Part shown: positions 42,382 through 52,835 of the stretch, piece by piece
How positions within the stretch are numbered: the first letter of the stretch is position 1
How the letters are laid out: each line of letters begins with the position of its first letter
NCBI RefSeq assembly: GCF_028867935.1
Contig: NZ_JAPQNS010000001.1
Coordinates: 1-64,000, forward strand
Reading direction: 5' to 3'
Source: Flavobacterium sp. SUN052
Lineage (GTDB): Bacteria > Bacteroidota > Bacteroidia > Flavobacteriales > Flavobacteriaceae
Length of the DNA: 64,000 bases
Program-made: the position numbers and the translations under genes
The notes under the pieces: model-generated
What the model saw: the letters and a program-made list of their open reading frames with translations, nothing else
Told to the model about the DNA's origin: nothing
The model's database searches: none

Positions 42382-43058
42382 ACCCGACGGATAGTTTGAA
42401 TCGCTTTCACCCAGGTTTTGTCCTGGCACCGCTGGCAGGGAGGTTGGCCTACCGGTAACTCCTCTACCTGTCCGCAGCTAACACAAGCGTATAAACCGGC
42501 CTCCTCAATCTGCGAAACCTGTTGTTGATAGGCCTTTGGCCAGATAGGTAATCCTGGCTTGACCTCATCATCGGCATAGTAAAAGAAGCTCAACTGGCCA
42601 TTAGTCTCCAAAACGGCTGCCTGAACTTGACCCATGTGTTCGATATTTTGCTGGCGCATCTCGGCAAAGAACTCGTCTTTGGCATAGGTTTGATCGTCTC
42701 CGCCCAATAATACCAACTTGCCTTCCTCAATAACGTAAACCGGATCGCCTTCTACCAGGCTCTCTACCCGTTCGCTTTTAGCCATCAGCCAGGTAATGGC
42801 GCGGTATAAGATTAAAATGATCGCAAAGACCAACAGTGCAGACAGAATGGGTTGATCGCGATTGGCCATTGGATCGCCCGCTGCTGAGCCCAGGCTGATA
42901 ATAATGGCTACTTCGAAGACCGAAAGTTGCCGAATCCCCTTTTTGCCGACTAGCCGCAAAAAAATGAGAACGAACACAAACATGATTAACGTCTTCAGCG
43001 CAATCTCGCCGGCAAAAGTCCAATCAAGTTCGTGGAGGAATATGGTTTTGAAATCCAT
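42378..43058 (-). CDS. DUF421 (YetF/YcaP-like) membrane protein with C-terminal zinc ribbon
   Basis: Three N-terminal helices and the DUF421 segment (FLRLVGKKGIRQLSVFEVAIIISLGSAAGD) are followed by a soluble alpha/beta domain (DPVYVIEEGKLVL). At the C-terminus two cysteine pairs, CVSCG and CQRC, form a likely zinc ribbon, an addition to the usual domain order. The family has been linked to spore membrane or stress roles in Firmicutes (YetF), with no function known here. Confidence 0.85.
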   Translation of the reverse strand: MDFKTIFLHELDWTFAGEIALKTLIMFVFVLIFLRLVGKKGIRQLSVFEVAIIISLGSAAGDPMANRDQPILSALLVFAIILILYRAITWLMAKSERVESLVEGDPVYVIEEGKLVLLGGDDQTYAKDEFFAEMRQQNIEHMGQVQAAVLETNGQLSFFYYADDEVKPGLPIWPKAYQQQVSQIEEAGLYACVSCGQVEELPVGQPPCQRCQDKTWVKAIQTIRRV

Positions 43059-43254
43059 TTAGTAAAGCCGATGACAGGGTAGCTGTTAAATTAACTGGAT
43101 TACGCTCAATTGGTTTGTCGAGCAGGGACCACTGAAAAAATCGCTTCTCTCAGCGGTCAGCGTTTCAGGGAGATGGGTAAGAGAAGAACATAGTTTAGTC
43201 GAATTCAGCTATTTTTAGCGATTGCAATTCGGCTTAAACAGGTTTCAAAACAGT

Positions 43255-44475
43255 ATGCCTCAACCAGAAACGTTACGCACTCAACCCACTACCATAGCGG
43301 CTGCATCCCCACGGGTTACTGCCATTGACCTACTGCGGGCCTTAACCATGGTCTTGATGATATTCGTCAACGATCTTTGGTCGCTGACGAATATTCCGGC
43401 CTGGCTTGAACACGTTCCTGCCAATGTGGACGGTATTGGATTGGCCGATACGGTGTTTCCCGCCTTTTTGTTTATCGTCGGCATGTCGCTGCCACACGCC
43501 ATCAACGCCCGACGGAAAAAAGGCGATACCACTATCACCCTCGTGGGTCACGTGGTTAGTCGGTCAATTGCGTTACTGGTAATGGGGGTGTTTCTGGTAA
43601 ATGGCGAGTCTATCAACGAGGCTGCAACCGGTATACAACGGGGCGGTTGGAATTCGTTGGCCTGTCTGTCGTTTATTCTAATCTGGAACGTGTACCCGAA
43701 AACGGTATCGAATTGGGTTGTCAATGCAGGCAAGGCCGTAGGCATACTGGTATTGGTGGGCATGGCCTTTCTGTATCGCGGTGGAGACGAAACGCTGACC
43801 CGATTTGAAACGCATTGGTGGGGTATTCTGGGCCTCATTGGCTGGTCGTATCTGGCGGCAGCGCTGGTTACCGTGTTTGCCCACAATCGACTGCCGGTTC
43901 TGGTGCTGGCCTGGATTGGTTTTGCCTTACTGAGCATGGCCGATCAGGCTGGCCTGGTGCCCGCAGCGATACATTTTATCCCTGGTGCCATCAGCGGTGG
44001 TACACTTGTTGGGCTGACCATGGGGGGCGTGGTGATCTCGACACTTTTTCAACGGTACCGCGAGCAGGGCGCTAACCAACGAATGACGCTCGTATTTGTG
44101 CTGATCTCAGCTGGGCTACTTGGGTTAGCACTCTACACCCGGCAATTCTGGGGCCTGAGTAAACTGGGCGCTACGCCCGCCTGGCTGTTCCTGTGCAGTG
44201 CTTTTACCCTGCTCGCTTTCACGGCTTTGTATTGGCTGACAGACGTGGGTGGAAAAGCGAACTGGTTCGCCCTTATCAAACCAGCTGGCACCGATACGCT
44301 TCTCTGTTATCTGCTTCCCTACTTCGCTTATGCGTTGATGTCGTTTCTGGACGTTGAGTTGCCCGAAGCCATACTGACTGGGGGCGTTGGCTTACTCAAA
44401 TCATTACTATTTGCCGTGTTGTGCGCCTGGATGACGGGATTATTGAACGGGTTGGGCGTTCGATTGAAATTGTGA
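43255..44475 (+). CDS. NagX/HGSNAT-like acyltransferase family membrane protein (DUF5009)
   Basis: The 406-residue protein has ten or more hydrophobic helices. The N-terminus (RVTAIDLLRALTMVLMIFVND, then a loop with DGIGLADTVFPAFLFIVGMSLPHAI) is the hallmark of the heparan-alpha-glucosaminide N-acetyltransferase-like family, called NagX in GlcNAc utilisation clusters. The start at 43255 is chosen over an upstream in-frame codon. A role in amino-sugar catabolism is plausible beside the GH18 enzyme elsewhere in the window, but this is an inference. Confidence 0.85.
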   Translation: MPQPETLRTQPTTIAAASPRVTAIDLLRALTMVLMIFVNDLWSLTNIPAWLEHVPANVDGIGLADTVFPAFLFIVGMSLPHAINARRKKGDTTITLVGHVVSRSIALLVMGVFLVNGESINEAATGIQRGGWNSLACLSFILIWNVYPKTVSNWVVNAGKAVGILVLVGMAFLYRGGDETLTRFETHWWGILGLIGWSYLAAALVTVFAHNRLPVLVLAWIGFALLSMADQAGLVPAAIHFIPGAISGGTLVGLTMGGVVISTLFQRYREQGANQRMTLVFVLISAGLLGLALYTRQFWGLSKLGATPAWLFLCSAFTLLAFTALYWLTDVGGKANWFALIKPAGTDTLLCYLLPYFAYALMSFLDVELPEAILTGGVGLLKSLLFAVLCAWMTGLLNGLGVRLKL

Positions 44476-44613
44476 GTAGATGTCCTGCTCTTATCGAAAA
44501 AGCAAATTAGCAAGAGTATACAGGATACGTTTGAGTATTACTGAGCAAGATATAAATGCTAGTAGGTTAGGTTACTAACTGCCTTTCGCTAGGTAGACTC
44601 TTATTAGCCAGAT

Positions 44614-45786
44614 ATGCGCTCACCAACAGTGAAGTTATTGATTTATTTAAGTATTGGCCTGAGTTTACTTACCTGTGTGGACCCTGCCGATTCTACGTTC
44701 AATAGTTCGCTGAATGTCTTGATTGTGGATTGTACAATCACGGATAAAGCAGAGACCCAGGTTGTTCGGCTTAATCGATCACAGGCGGATTTGCCTACTG
44801 GCCGATTTGGGTATGTACCTGTCACTAAAGCTACTGTACAGTTGGTAATTGATTCAGCAGAGGTTGTGAATGCCCAGGAAACAACCGAAGGCCGTTATCA
44901 GCTACCAGCTGACTTCAAGGGGCGTGTTGGTCATGTTTACCAACTCAAGTTCACCTTGGCAGATGGAACTCATTACGAATCAAGCCCGGAGCGACTACAA
45001 CCAGTGGCTCCGATCGGGCAGGTTCGCGCTCAGTTTAATCCTACTAGTTTAAATGCCACTGAGCGACTAAACAATGTATACACGGCGGCCCATGATTTTT
45101 ACGTGGACTTCACCGACCCGGCGGATCAGTCCAATTACTACCGGTGGGAATGGATTGATTGGGAACGCCAGGAATGGTGCCGGAGTTGCAACCGGGGGCT
45201 GTACCAAATCAGCGACGAGCAGGGCCGCTTAATCGAAGATTGTGTAAACTATAATTTCAACTCCTCCTTCCCTAATTACGATTACAATTGTCGAACTAGC
45301 TGTTGGGAGATTCTGTACAGTAACGACTTGATTTTGTTTGATGACCAGTACAGCAATGGGAATCCGGTCAAAGGATTGCTCGTTGGTCGGGTACCTCTGT
45401 ACTCGAAAGAGCATAGCCTGGTTGAAATCAGACAAAGTTCCTTGTCGAAACAGGCGTATGAATACTTTAAGCGATTAAACGATCAGACCATTGCTGCGGG
45501 CGGGGTGGCTGGTGGTCAGCCTGCGCTGTTGGTTGGTAACGTGCATAATGTGGCGAAAACAAATGAACCCGTGGTCGGTTATTTCACAGCATCAAGTGTC
45601 TCTTCTGTTCGGTATTGGTTAACCCGAAGTGATGCCGATGGTATTGCCCCCTCTAGCTTGTTTCAGGCCCTAAATGGCAAAGACCCAGTTAATGAACCGT
45701 CAACAGGTCGGGGACGCCCGCCCCTGGCCGTTTGTGTTTCCAGTGACAGCCGAACACCCTTCAAGCCCGCTGGCTGGCAAGACTAA
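44614..45786 (+). CDS. DUF4249 lipoprotein
   Basis: A lipoprotein signal ends in the lipobox LLTC (C21). The following 370 residues form a beta-rich DUF4249 protein (LNVLIVDCTITDKAETQVVRL, GHVYQLKFTLADGTHYES). DUF4249 lipoproteins usually follow a TonB-dependent receptor gene, but none is present here, so this is an orphan. They are located at the outer membrane; function is unknown. Confidence 0.82.
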   Translation: MRSPTVKLLIYLSIGLSLLTCVDPADSTFNSSLNVLIVDCTITDKAETQVVRLNRSQADLPTGRFGYVPVTKATVQLVIDSAEVVNAQETTEGRYQLPADFKGRVGHVYQLKFTLADGTHYESSPERLQPVAPIGQVRAQFNPTSLNATERLNNVYTAAHDFYVDFTDPADQSNYYRWEWIDWERQEWCRSCNRGLYQISDEQGRLIEDCVNYNFNSSFPNYDYNCRTSCWEILYSNDLILFDDQYSNGNPVKGLLVGRVPLYSKEHSLVEIRQSSLSKQAYEYFKRLNDQTIAAGGVAGGQPALLVGNVHNVAKTNEPVVGYFTASSVSSVRYWLTRSDADGIAPSSLFQALNGKDPVNEPSTGRGRPPLAVCVSSDSRTPFKPAGWQD

Positions 45787-45834
45787 TTTTCGTGTGTTGC
45801 TGACTGAGCTGTGGTGTTGGTAAATTTTTATTGA

Positions 45835-48120
45835 CTACTTCGCCATGCTGGTAGAGCCCGCGCCAGCGGAGATACTGCTCCAGGAGGGCGGATCAACGCC
45901 CAACAGGTGCTTCACAAAAAAGTCCCGGCGTTTGTGTTCGCCGTACTCTCCTCCTGCCGTATGGTTCAGGCCGGGCAGCACCACCAGATCAAAGTCTTTG
46001 TTCGCTTTGATTAGCGCGTCGGCCACCTGCATGGTGGAGGCCGGATCAACATTATCGTCCACTTCGCCTACCATCAGCAGCAGGTTGCCCTGTAGTTTGT
46101 GAGCATTCACCACGTTGGAACATTCGGCATACTGCGGCCCAATGGGGTAGCCCATCCACTGCTCGTTCCACCAGATTTTGTCCATCCTATTGTCGTGGCA
46201 ACCGCAGGATGACACGGCCACTTTGTAAAACTCGGGATGAAATAGCAACGCCCCCGCCGAACTCTGCCCACCCGCCGAGGTGCCGTAAATACCCACGCGG
46301 TTAAGGTCCATAAACGGGTATTTCTGAGCGGCTGCCTGCATCCACAAAATCCGGTCGGGGAAGCCCGCATCTTTGAGGTTTTTCCAGCATACATCCTGAA
46401 ATGCCTTCGAGCGATTCGAGGTGCCCATGCCGTCCATCTGCACTACAATAAAGCCCAGTTCGGCCAGTTCGTGCATCGAGCGGTTGTTGCTCATGAACGA
46501 TTTGGGTGTAAACGAGCCATGCGGCCCGGCGTAGATATTTTCGATCACCGGGTATTTTTTGGACGGGTCGAAGTTGGTTGGTCGGACAATGATACCCCAG
46601 ATATCAGTTTTGCCGTCGCGCCCTTTGGCAGTGAACACCTCGGGTGTTTGCCAGCCAGCCTTCTGCCATTCCGAAATGTCAGCTTTCTCCAGATTCACCA
46701 GCACTGATCCGTCGGTGGAACTGCGTAATACGGTTACCGGCGGCATATCGACCCGCGAGTAAGTATCGACGAACGTTTGAAAATCGGGCGAAAAGGTGGC
46801 AATATGATTGGCGTCTTCGGTGGTGAGCGCCACCAGGTTGGTACCGTCGAGGTTGACTCGGTAGTACTGCGTAAAGTACGGGTCCTGGCCGGGCGTTTTT
46901 CCGCTGGCAGCAAACAGAACCGACCGACTGGCGGTGTCCACTTTCACCACGTTACGCACAACCCACTCGCCTTTGGTCAGTTGTTTTTTTACTTTTCCTG
47001 TTGCTCCGTCGATCAGGTACAGGTGGTTCCAACCGTCACGTTCGGAGGCCCAGACCATCTCTTTACCATCGGCCAGATCGAAGCGGTACCGTTTGCCGCT
47101 GTAGTCGATAAACGTTTTGCTCTGTTCCTCCACCAGCGTTCGAATGGCTCCGGTTGCCGCGTTGACTTCCAGCACACGATAGACCTGATGCCCACGCTGG
47201 TTGTACTCAAACGTAAACGCCCGGCTGTCTTTGCGCCATTCCAGCCGAGACAGGCTAAACTGCTGGTTAAACAGGGCATCGTCCACCGAAATCTGTTTGC
47301 CCTCTTCGACCAAGAAAAGCTGCGGCCGACGCACAGGCAGGGCATCGCCGGGTTTCAGGTATTCGCGGTTTTCGAGTTTGGGTTGGAGCTGATCGTCGGG
47401 GGAGGAGCGAACGAAATAGATCAGGTGCTTGGCGTTTGGCCGAATCTTGTTGGTCACGAGCTTTTTCGAATCGGGCGACCATTGAATTGTGCTGGCGTAG
47501 TATTCGCCCTCGGAGCCGTCGTAGCTCAGTTGCCGCTCCTGCTTCGTTTTCTCGGAACGTACGTAGAGGTTGTAATTTTTGATGTAGGCCGTTTGCGTGC
47601 TATCCGGCGAGAACACAGGTTTATCGCTTAACTCGCTGCTGTTGGCGCCCCAGTACCGGCGGTCAGTGGGTTCGGCGCGGAACGGCCCTTTTTTACTGAA
47701 GGCCGTACCACCCGGACCATATTGCCAGGTGAAACCTTCGGCTACAAACTCCAGTTGCTGATCGTCTTTCCCGAACGTAAAGGTTGTGAACGGCAGGTTG
47801 TAAGGTTCAATCTTTTTGCCGGTTGCCGTCGACAACTTCTGAGCCAGTTGTTCGTGATCGAAGGCCAGTTGCCGGGTTTTCTGCTTCGGATCGACCACCA
47901 CAAACTCTTTTCCTCGCGCCGTTTGCACCACGTACCAGCAACGGTTGCCGCTTTTTGTCCAATTTATCTGTTGGGGAGCGTTATAAACCTTGTCTTTCAA
48001 CTTAGTTTTCAGCGCTTCCGACCGTTGGTAATCAGCCACAAGCCCCTGCGCCACTACGTTGCCCAACGCAATAAGCGTAAAATTGATTATCAGCAGATAA
48101 GGTCGGATTTGTGATCGCAT
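45835..48120 (-). CDS. S9 family peptidase (dipeptidyl peptidase IV-like), exported
   Basis: A signal peptide (residues 1-24) precedes a beta-propeller domain (about 40-470) and an alpha/beta hydrolase domain with nucleophile Ser in [12 protein letters not shown], Asp in EVDDNVDP and His in GLNHTAGG. The order is that of DPP IV, which trims X-Pro dipeptides, although related S9 members have other specificities. Length 761 is standard. No linked regulator is visible. Confidence 0.9.
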   Translation of the reverse strand: MRSQIRPYLLIINFTLIALGNVVAQGLVADYQRSEALKTKLKDKVYNAPQQINWTKSGNRCWYVVQTARGKEFVVVDPKQKTRQLAFDHEQLAQKLSTATGKKIEPYNLPFTTFTFGKDDQQLEFVAEGFTWQYGPGGTAFSKKGPFRAEPTDRRYWGANSSELSDKPVFSPDSTQTAYIKNYNLYVRSEKTKQERQLSYDGSEGEYYASTIQWSPDSKKLVTNKIRPNAKHLIYFVRSSPDDQLQPKLENREYLKPGDALPVRRPQLFLVEEGKQISVDDALFNQQFSLSRLEWRKDSRAFTFEYNQRGHQVYRVLEVNAATGAIRTLVEEQSKTFIDYSGKRYRFDLADGKEMVWASERDGWNHLYLIDGATGKVKKQLTKGEWVVRNVVKVDTASRSVLFAASGKTPGQDPYFTQYYRVNLDGTNLVALTTEDANHIATFSPDFQTFVDTYSRVDMPPVTVLRSSTDGSVLVNLEKADISEWQKAGWQTPEVFTAKGRDGKTDIWGIIVRPTNFDPSKKYPVIENIYAGPHGSFTPKSFMSNNRSMHELAELGFIVVQMDGMGTSNRSKAFQDVCWKNLKDAGFPDRILWMQAAAQKYPFMDLNRVGIYGTSAGGQSSAGALLFHPEFYKVAVSSCGCHDNRMDKIWWNEQWMGYPIGPQYAECSNVVNAHKLQGNLLLMVGEVDDNVDPASTMQVADALIKANKDFDLVVLPGLNHTAGGEYGEHKRRDFFVKHLLGVDPPSWSSISAGAGSTSMAK

Positions 48121-48209
48121 ATATGTAGAAGGTTGGACAAGCAGTTGTTTGATTAACAGGTTTTATAGCGAATGCCCTTAAGATACTGAATTCACGCTTA
48201 CCTGACAGG

Positions 48210-50189
48210 TCACTCATTAATTTTTACCTGTTTAGCTTTCATGGGTAACCATACCTGCATGGAGCTTTTTCCCCGGTTGGCCCACGAATAATAGGGGATG
48301 GCCGTGATGGTTTTGGTCTCGGTGATAACCCGACTACCATCCGGTGAGGGGCCAACAACGGGTACATCGGCCCGGATAGCAATGACCGATTCTGTGCTCA
48401 CCTGATGCGGCTGCGTAGTGAATGTTGTCGATTCGGGGACGAGCATGTTCCAGGCCTGTCCGTTGTTGTCGATTCCTTCGACGCAATACACCAGCGGACC
48501 GCGTTGCAGCGCTACCCGGTCGTTGTCGACTTTGATGTCTTGCTTGGCCAGCACCCGCTTCACTTCCATCGGCAGGTTCAACTCCACCACGTCGCCTTTC
48601 TGCCATGTCCGGTCGATGACGGCATATCCGTTTTCTTCCCGGTATTGGGCCGGTTTTCCATTCACCAGCATGGTAAAGGCAGCCTTATTACCCTCTGCGA
48701 AGCGGTATAGATCGCCGGGAACAGCTACGTTGCTAACCCAGCCGGGTATGCGCATTCGCAGCGTGTAAGGCGTGCGTTTGTCGGGGTTCATACTAAGTTT
48801 CACGTTGCCATCCCAGGGGTAATTTGTTTCCATTTGGACGGGTACCGTTGTTTTGCCCAGTTTCAGGCTGGTGTTGCTGCCCACGTAGAGGTTCACCCAG
48901 ATGCCGGCCTCGTCTTTTCCATAGATATAATCACCCAGCGAAGCCACCAAACGCGCAATATTCGACGGGCAGCAGGCCGTACCAAACCATTCGCTCCGGC
49001 TGTTGTTGCCGTTGGATGCCAATGGATTACCATAGAAAAAACGGTCGCCGGTCAGGCTCAGGCCATCCAGCGCGCCGTTGTACAGGCTGCGTTCGAGCAC
49101 GTCGACGTATTTGGCTTCGCCGGTAAGCAGGTTCATGCGCTGGTTCCAGAACACCATCCCCACCGACGCGCAAGTTTCGCAGTAAGCGCTTTCGTTGGGC
49201 AGGTCATAATCGGTTGAGAAACCCTCGTTGCGGCCCGATGAACCGATGCCACCCGTGATGTACATATTCCGGTACACCACATCTTCCCAAACGGTTTTCA
49301 TGGCGTTCATGTAACCGGCATCTTTGGTGGTGGCCGCCACGTCGGCGGCTCCGGTGTAGAGGTACATAGCCCGCACGGCATGACCAGTAATCTCCTTCTG
49401 CTCTTTCACGGGTGTCGCATCCTGGCAGTACGCCGGGTTTTTCCACTGGTCCCAGATAACTCCTTTGCCAAAATTGTGCCCACGTTGATCCAGAAACCAG
49501 TCGGCCAGTTTCAGATATCGGTCGTTCTGGGTTTGGTGGTATAGTTTCATCAAGGCCAGTTCAATTTCCTGGTGCCCGCTAACCCAGTGCCGGTTGGCCT
49601 GCCGGAACGTTAGGTCGATATGGTCAGCAAAGCGGGAAGCTACGTTGAGCAGCTTTCGCTTGCCGGTGGTGTTGTAGTAGGCTACGGCCGCTTCGATAAG
49701 GTGCCCGGCACAATAGTCTTCGTGCTTTTCCATGTCGGTCCATCGTTTGTCGAGACCCGTCAGGCTGTAGTAAGTATTCAGGTAGCCGTCGGGCTGCTGG
49801 GCATCGGCAATTTTGTCGATCCACTCATCGGCTTTTTTCTCCAGCTCGGCATCGGGGCGGTTCTTCAACGAATAGGCAATCGCTTCCAACGCTTTGTACA
49901 CATCACTGTCGTCGTAATAAATACCTTCGTGTTTTTCGGCCTGATTGCCTGCTACACGGGCGCGCTTTACTTTCTCAAAATTCCTGATGCGCCCCGTTTT
50001 CTGCTCGGTCTGAACAATGCAGGCTTGTAACGTAGCCGTGGCCACTTTGTCGAGTTTGGGCCGCCAGAACTGATCAGTAATGTTAACCTGAGAAAAACTG
50101 ACTGGCTCAAACCGTTTTTGCGGAATCTGAGCGGTTACAGATAAGCAGGTAGCGAAGGCGATGACCGTAGAGGAGACGAATAGGCGCAT
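48210..50189 (-). CDS. GH127 glycoside hydrolase (beta-L-arabinofuranosidase family), exported
   Basis: A signal peptide precedes the (alpha/alpha)6 barrel of DUF1680/GH127. Residues that define the family's active site are visible: NESAYCETCAS (with the catalytic Glu region), GFSTDYDLPNE, and the CCPSNIAR motif supplying the paired cysteines that bind zinc. GH127 enzymes remove beta-L-arabinofuranose from plant glycoproteins and arabinans. Size (659) is normal. It lies in a probable PUL with a SusCD system downstream. Confidence 0.9.
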   Translation of the reverse strand: MRLFVSSTVIAFATCLSVTAQIPQKRFEPVSFSQVNITDQFWRPKLDKVATATLQACIVQTEQKTGRIRNFEKVKRARVAGNQAEKHEGIYYDDSDVYKALEAIAYSLKNRPDAELEKKADEWIDKIADAQQPDGYLNTYYSLTGLDKRWTDMEKHEDYCAGHLIEAAVAYYNTTGKRKLLNVASRFADHIDLTFRQANRHWVSGHQEIELALMKLYHQTQNDRYLKLADWFLDQRGHNFGKGVIWDQWKNPAYCQDATPVKEQKEITGHAVRAMYLYTGAADVAATTKDAGYMNAMKTVWEDVVYRNMYITGGIGSSGRNEGFSTDYDLPNESAYCETCASVGMVFWNQRMNLLTGEAKYVDVLERSLYNGALDGLSLTGDRFFYGNPLASNGNNSRSEWFGTACCPSNIARLVASLGDYIYGKDEAGIWVNLYVGSNTSLKLGKTTVPVQMETNYPWDGNVKLSMNPDKRTPYTLRMRIPGWVSNVAVPGDLYRFAEGNKAAFTMLVNGKPAQYREENGYAVIDRTWQKGDVVELNLPMEVKRVLAKQDIKVDNDRVALQRGPLVYCVEGIDNNGQAWNMLVPESTTFTTQPHQVSTESVIAIRADVPVVGPSPDGSRVITETKTITAIPYYSWANRGKSSMQVWLPMKAKQVKINE

Positions 50190-50300
50190 AAAATCACGAG
50201 AGTATAGCTGACCCTAAAAGGCAGGAAAGGCTATGAATTACCAACAGGCTGGTTAAATAACGGTCATGCCGTTCTTATTAAACAACAAACCAACGTTTCA

Positions 50301-52805
50301 ATGCACTACAAAAGCATCGCTATCCTGCTCATTCACCTGTTGTTCACCAGTTTGAGTTACGCGCAAACACTGCGCCCACCCGCTTACCCGCTCATTACCC
50401 ACGATCCGTATTTCAGTGTCTGGAGCACTACCGACAAACTCACCGACTCGCCCACCCGCCACTGGACCGGCAAGCCGCAATCGCTGGAGGGCATTGTGCG
50501 GGTCGATGGAAAATCCTACCAGTTTCTGGGGGCCGTACCTACTACCTACGACCCAATTTTGCCCACCGGCGAGACAAAAGCCTACACGGCCAACTACACC
50601 TTGACCAAACCCGCCGATGGTTGGGAGAAAACCGATTTTGACGATAAAGGCTGGAAATCAGCACCGGGACCCTTTGGCGATACGCCCGAAGCCCGCACGC
50701 CCTGGCGCAATAGCGACACCGACAAAGATGGAATTTACGTTCGGCGCGAGTTCACCTACGACGGCAAAACTGATCCGGCGAAATTGCTGATGTCGCTTAA
50801 CCACGACGATGCGATTGACATCTACCTGAATGGGGTTAAGGTGCTGAGCAAGCCGGGCTATATTAGTGAGTACATTTATTTGCCCCTGCCCACAGAAGCT
50901 CAAAAAGCCTTGAAAACCGGTAAAAACGTACTGGCGTTACATTGCGTCAGCCCGCGTGGAGGTTCGTTCGTGGATGTGGGTATCGCGAATCCAATTGTGT
51001 CAACAGCCATTGCAACGGCCAATCAAACGGGCGTGACCGTTTCGGCAACCCAAACCGATTATACGTTCACTGCTGGCCCGGTCGATTTGCGAGTTAACTT
51101 TTTGTCGCCCCTTTTGCTGGATGAGCTTGAGGTAGCCGCCCGACCCGTTAGTTACGTCACGTTTGATGTACGTTCGAACGATGGCAAGAACCATGCTGTG
51201 CAGGTGTACTTTGGCGAGTCGGGTATGCTGGCCACCAATACGGCTGGTCAGGATGTAGTGTCCGACATGGGTAACGCAACGGGTTTACGCTGGTTGACTA
51301 TAGGCACGCAGCAGCAACCCGTATTGCAAAAGAAAGGCGACAACATCCGCATCGACTGGGGGTATGCCTACCTTGCTGTGCCCGATCAGGCTGGTGCTCA
51401 GCTCACACCGGGCCCGCTGACAGGCCTCAAAACGGCGTTTCTGAGCCAGGGGACATTGCCTGCCGGAAAACAGGATGCTGGCGTGGCCCAGGATTACGGT
51501 CTGGCGCTGAGTTTGTCGATGGGTGCAGTGGGAGCCAAACCAGTGCAAAAGCACTTGTTGCTGGCCTACGACGACCTGTATTCGGTGCAGTACTTCGGCA
51601 AGAACCTGCGGGCCTGGTGGCGTCGTAACGAGAAGATGACGATGCCTCAGTTGCTGCAAACGGCCGAGAAAGATTACGCAAGACTCCGCCAGAAAAGCAC
51701 CGCTTTCGATGCCAAACTTCGCGCTGATGCACAGAAAGTGGGCGGTAAAGAATACGCCGATTTGTGCGTACTGGCTTACCGACAGGCTATATCAGCGCAC
51801 AAAATTGTGGCCAGCCCCAAAGGCGAAGTGCTATTCTTCTCGAAGGAAAATTTCTCCAACGGCTCTATTGGTACGGTTGATGTGACCTATCCGTCGGTAC
51901 CTATGTTTTTGTTGTATAACAATGAGTTAGCAAAAGGATTGCTCCGCTTCATTTTTGAATACAGCGAAACCGGGCAGTGGAAAAAAGACTTCCCCGCGCA
52001 CGATGTGGGTACGTATCCGCTGGCCAATGGGCAAACGTACGGCGAAGATATGCCAGTAGAAGAAGCCGGTAACATGATGATTCTGACGGCGGCCGCGGTG
52101 CAAATGGATGGCAAAGCCGACTTTGCCAAACAGCATTGGCCAACGCTGACCAAATGGGTAGGATTCCTGAAACGCGACGGATTCGACCCCGCCAACCAAC
52201 TCTGCACTGACGACTTTGCCGGTCACCTTGCCCGCAACGCCAATCTTTCGGCAAAAGCTATTATGGGCATTGCCTGTTACGGTAAAATGGCCCGAATGCT
52301 GGGAGATACAAAGACGGCCGATGAAAATCTGAAGCTGGCCCGTGAGATGGCCCGCAAATGGATGCAGATGTCCGCTGAAGGCGACGGTGGCGACCGACCG
52401 CACTACGCGCTGACCTTCGATAAAACGCCCGGCAGCTGGAGTCAGAAGTACAATATTGTGTGGGACAAGCTCTTAAACCTGAATGTGTTTCCCGCAGAAG
52501 TAGCCAAGAAAGAAATCGCGTTTTACCTGAAGAATCAGCAGCCATATGGTTTGCCTCTCGACAGTCGCAAAACCTACACTAAATCGGACTGGATTATATG
52601 GACAGCCACCATGGCCGATTCTGACCAGGATTTTAAAGCGTTGGTAACGCCCATTTGGAAATACGCTAACGAAACACCTTCCCGCGTACCGCTATCCGAC
52701 TGGCATGAGACAACCAATGCCAAACAGGTTGGTTTTCAGGCCCGTTCGGTAGTGGGTGGGTATTACATCAAGATGCTAGAGAGCCAACTAAAGGCAAAAA
52801 AATAA
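50301..52805 (+). CDS. Glutaminase A-like protein (DUF4965/DUF5127), exported
   Basis: After a signal peptide (1-22), the start RPPAYPLITHDPYFSVWST, then DSPTRHWTGKPQSLEGI, is typical of the glutaminase family of Bacteroidota and fungi, with DUF5127, DUF4965 and DUF1793 regions in sequence. An inserted beta-sandwich (about 100-220; DGIYVRREFTYDG, LLMSLNHDDAIDIYLNG) resembles the galactose-binding-like jelly roll of glycoside hydrolases. Fungal GtaA deamidates glutamine; bacterial members are often found in PULs with unknown substrate. The gene is divergent from GH127 and convergent to the regulator. Confidence 0.78.
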   Translation: MHYKSIAILLIHLLFTSLSYAQTLRPPAYPLITHDPYFSVWSTTDKLTDSPTRHWTGKPQSLEGIVRVDGKSYQFLGAVPTTYDPILPTGETKAYTANYTLTKPADGWEKTDFDDKGWKSAPGPFGDTPEARTPWRNSDTDKDGIYVRREFTYDGKTDPAKLLMSLNHDDAIDIYLNGVKVLSKPGYISEYIYLPLPTEAQKALKTGKNVLALHCVSPRGGSFVDVGIANPIVSTAIATANQTGVTVSATQTDYTFTAGPVDLRVNFLSPLLLDELEVAARPVSYVTFDVRSNDGKNHAVQVYFGESGMLATNTAGQDVVSDMGNATGLRWLTIGTQQQPVLQKKGDNIRIDWGYAYLAVPDQAGAQLTPGPLTGLKTAFLSQGTLPAGKQDAGVAQDYGLALSLSMGAVGAKPVQKHLLLAYDDLYSVQYFGKNLRAWWRRNEKMTMPQLLQTAEKDYARLRQKSTAFDAKLRADAQKVGGKEYADLCVLAYRQAISAHKIVASPKGEVLFFSKENFSNGSIGTVDVTYPSVPMFLLYNNELAKGLLRFIFEYSETGQWKKDFPAHDVGTYPLANGQTYGEDMPVEEAGNMMILTAAAVQMDGKADFAKQHWPTLTKWVGFLKRDGFDPANQLCTDDFAGHLARNANLSAKAIMGIACYGKMARMLGDTKTADENLKLAREMARKWMQMSAEGDGGDRPHYALTFDKTPGSWSQKYNIVWDKLLNLNVFPAEVAKKEIAFYLKNQQPYGLPLDSRKTYTKSDWIIWTATMADSDQDFKALVTPIWKYANETPSRVPLSDWHETTNAKQVGFQARSVVGGYYIKMLESQLKAKK

Positions 52806-52835
52806 AGAATGCCTGACCTATATGTGCGCGTTGAG

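Noticed and set aside
46777..47631. A 284-codon frame antisense to the S9 peptidase
   Set aside because: The sequence has no recognised fold, and the opposite strand encodes a complete DPP IV-like protein.
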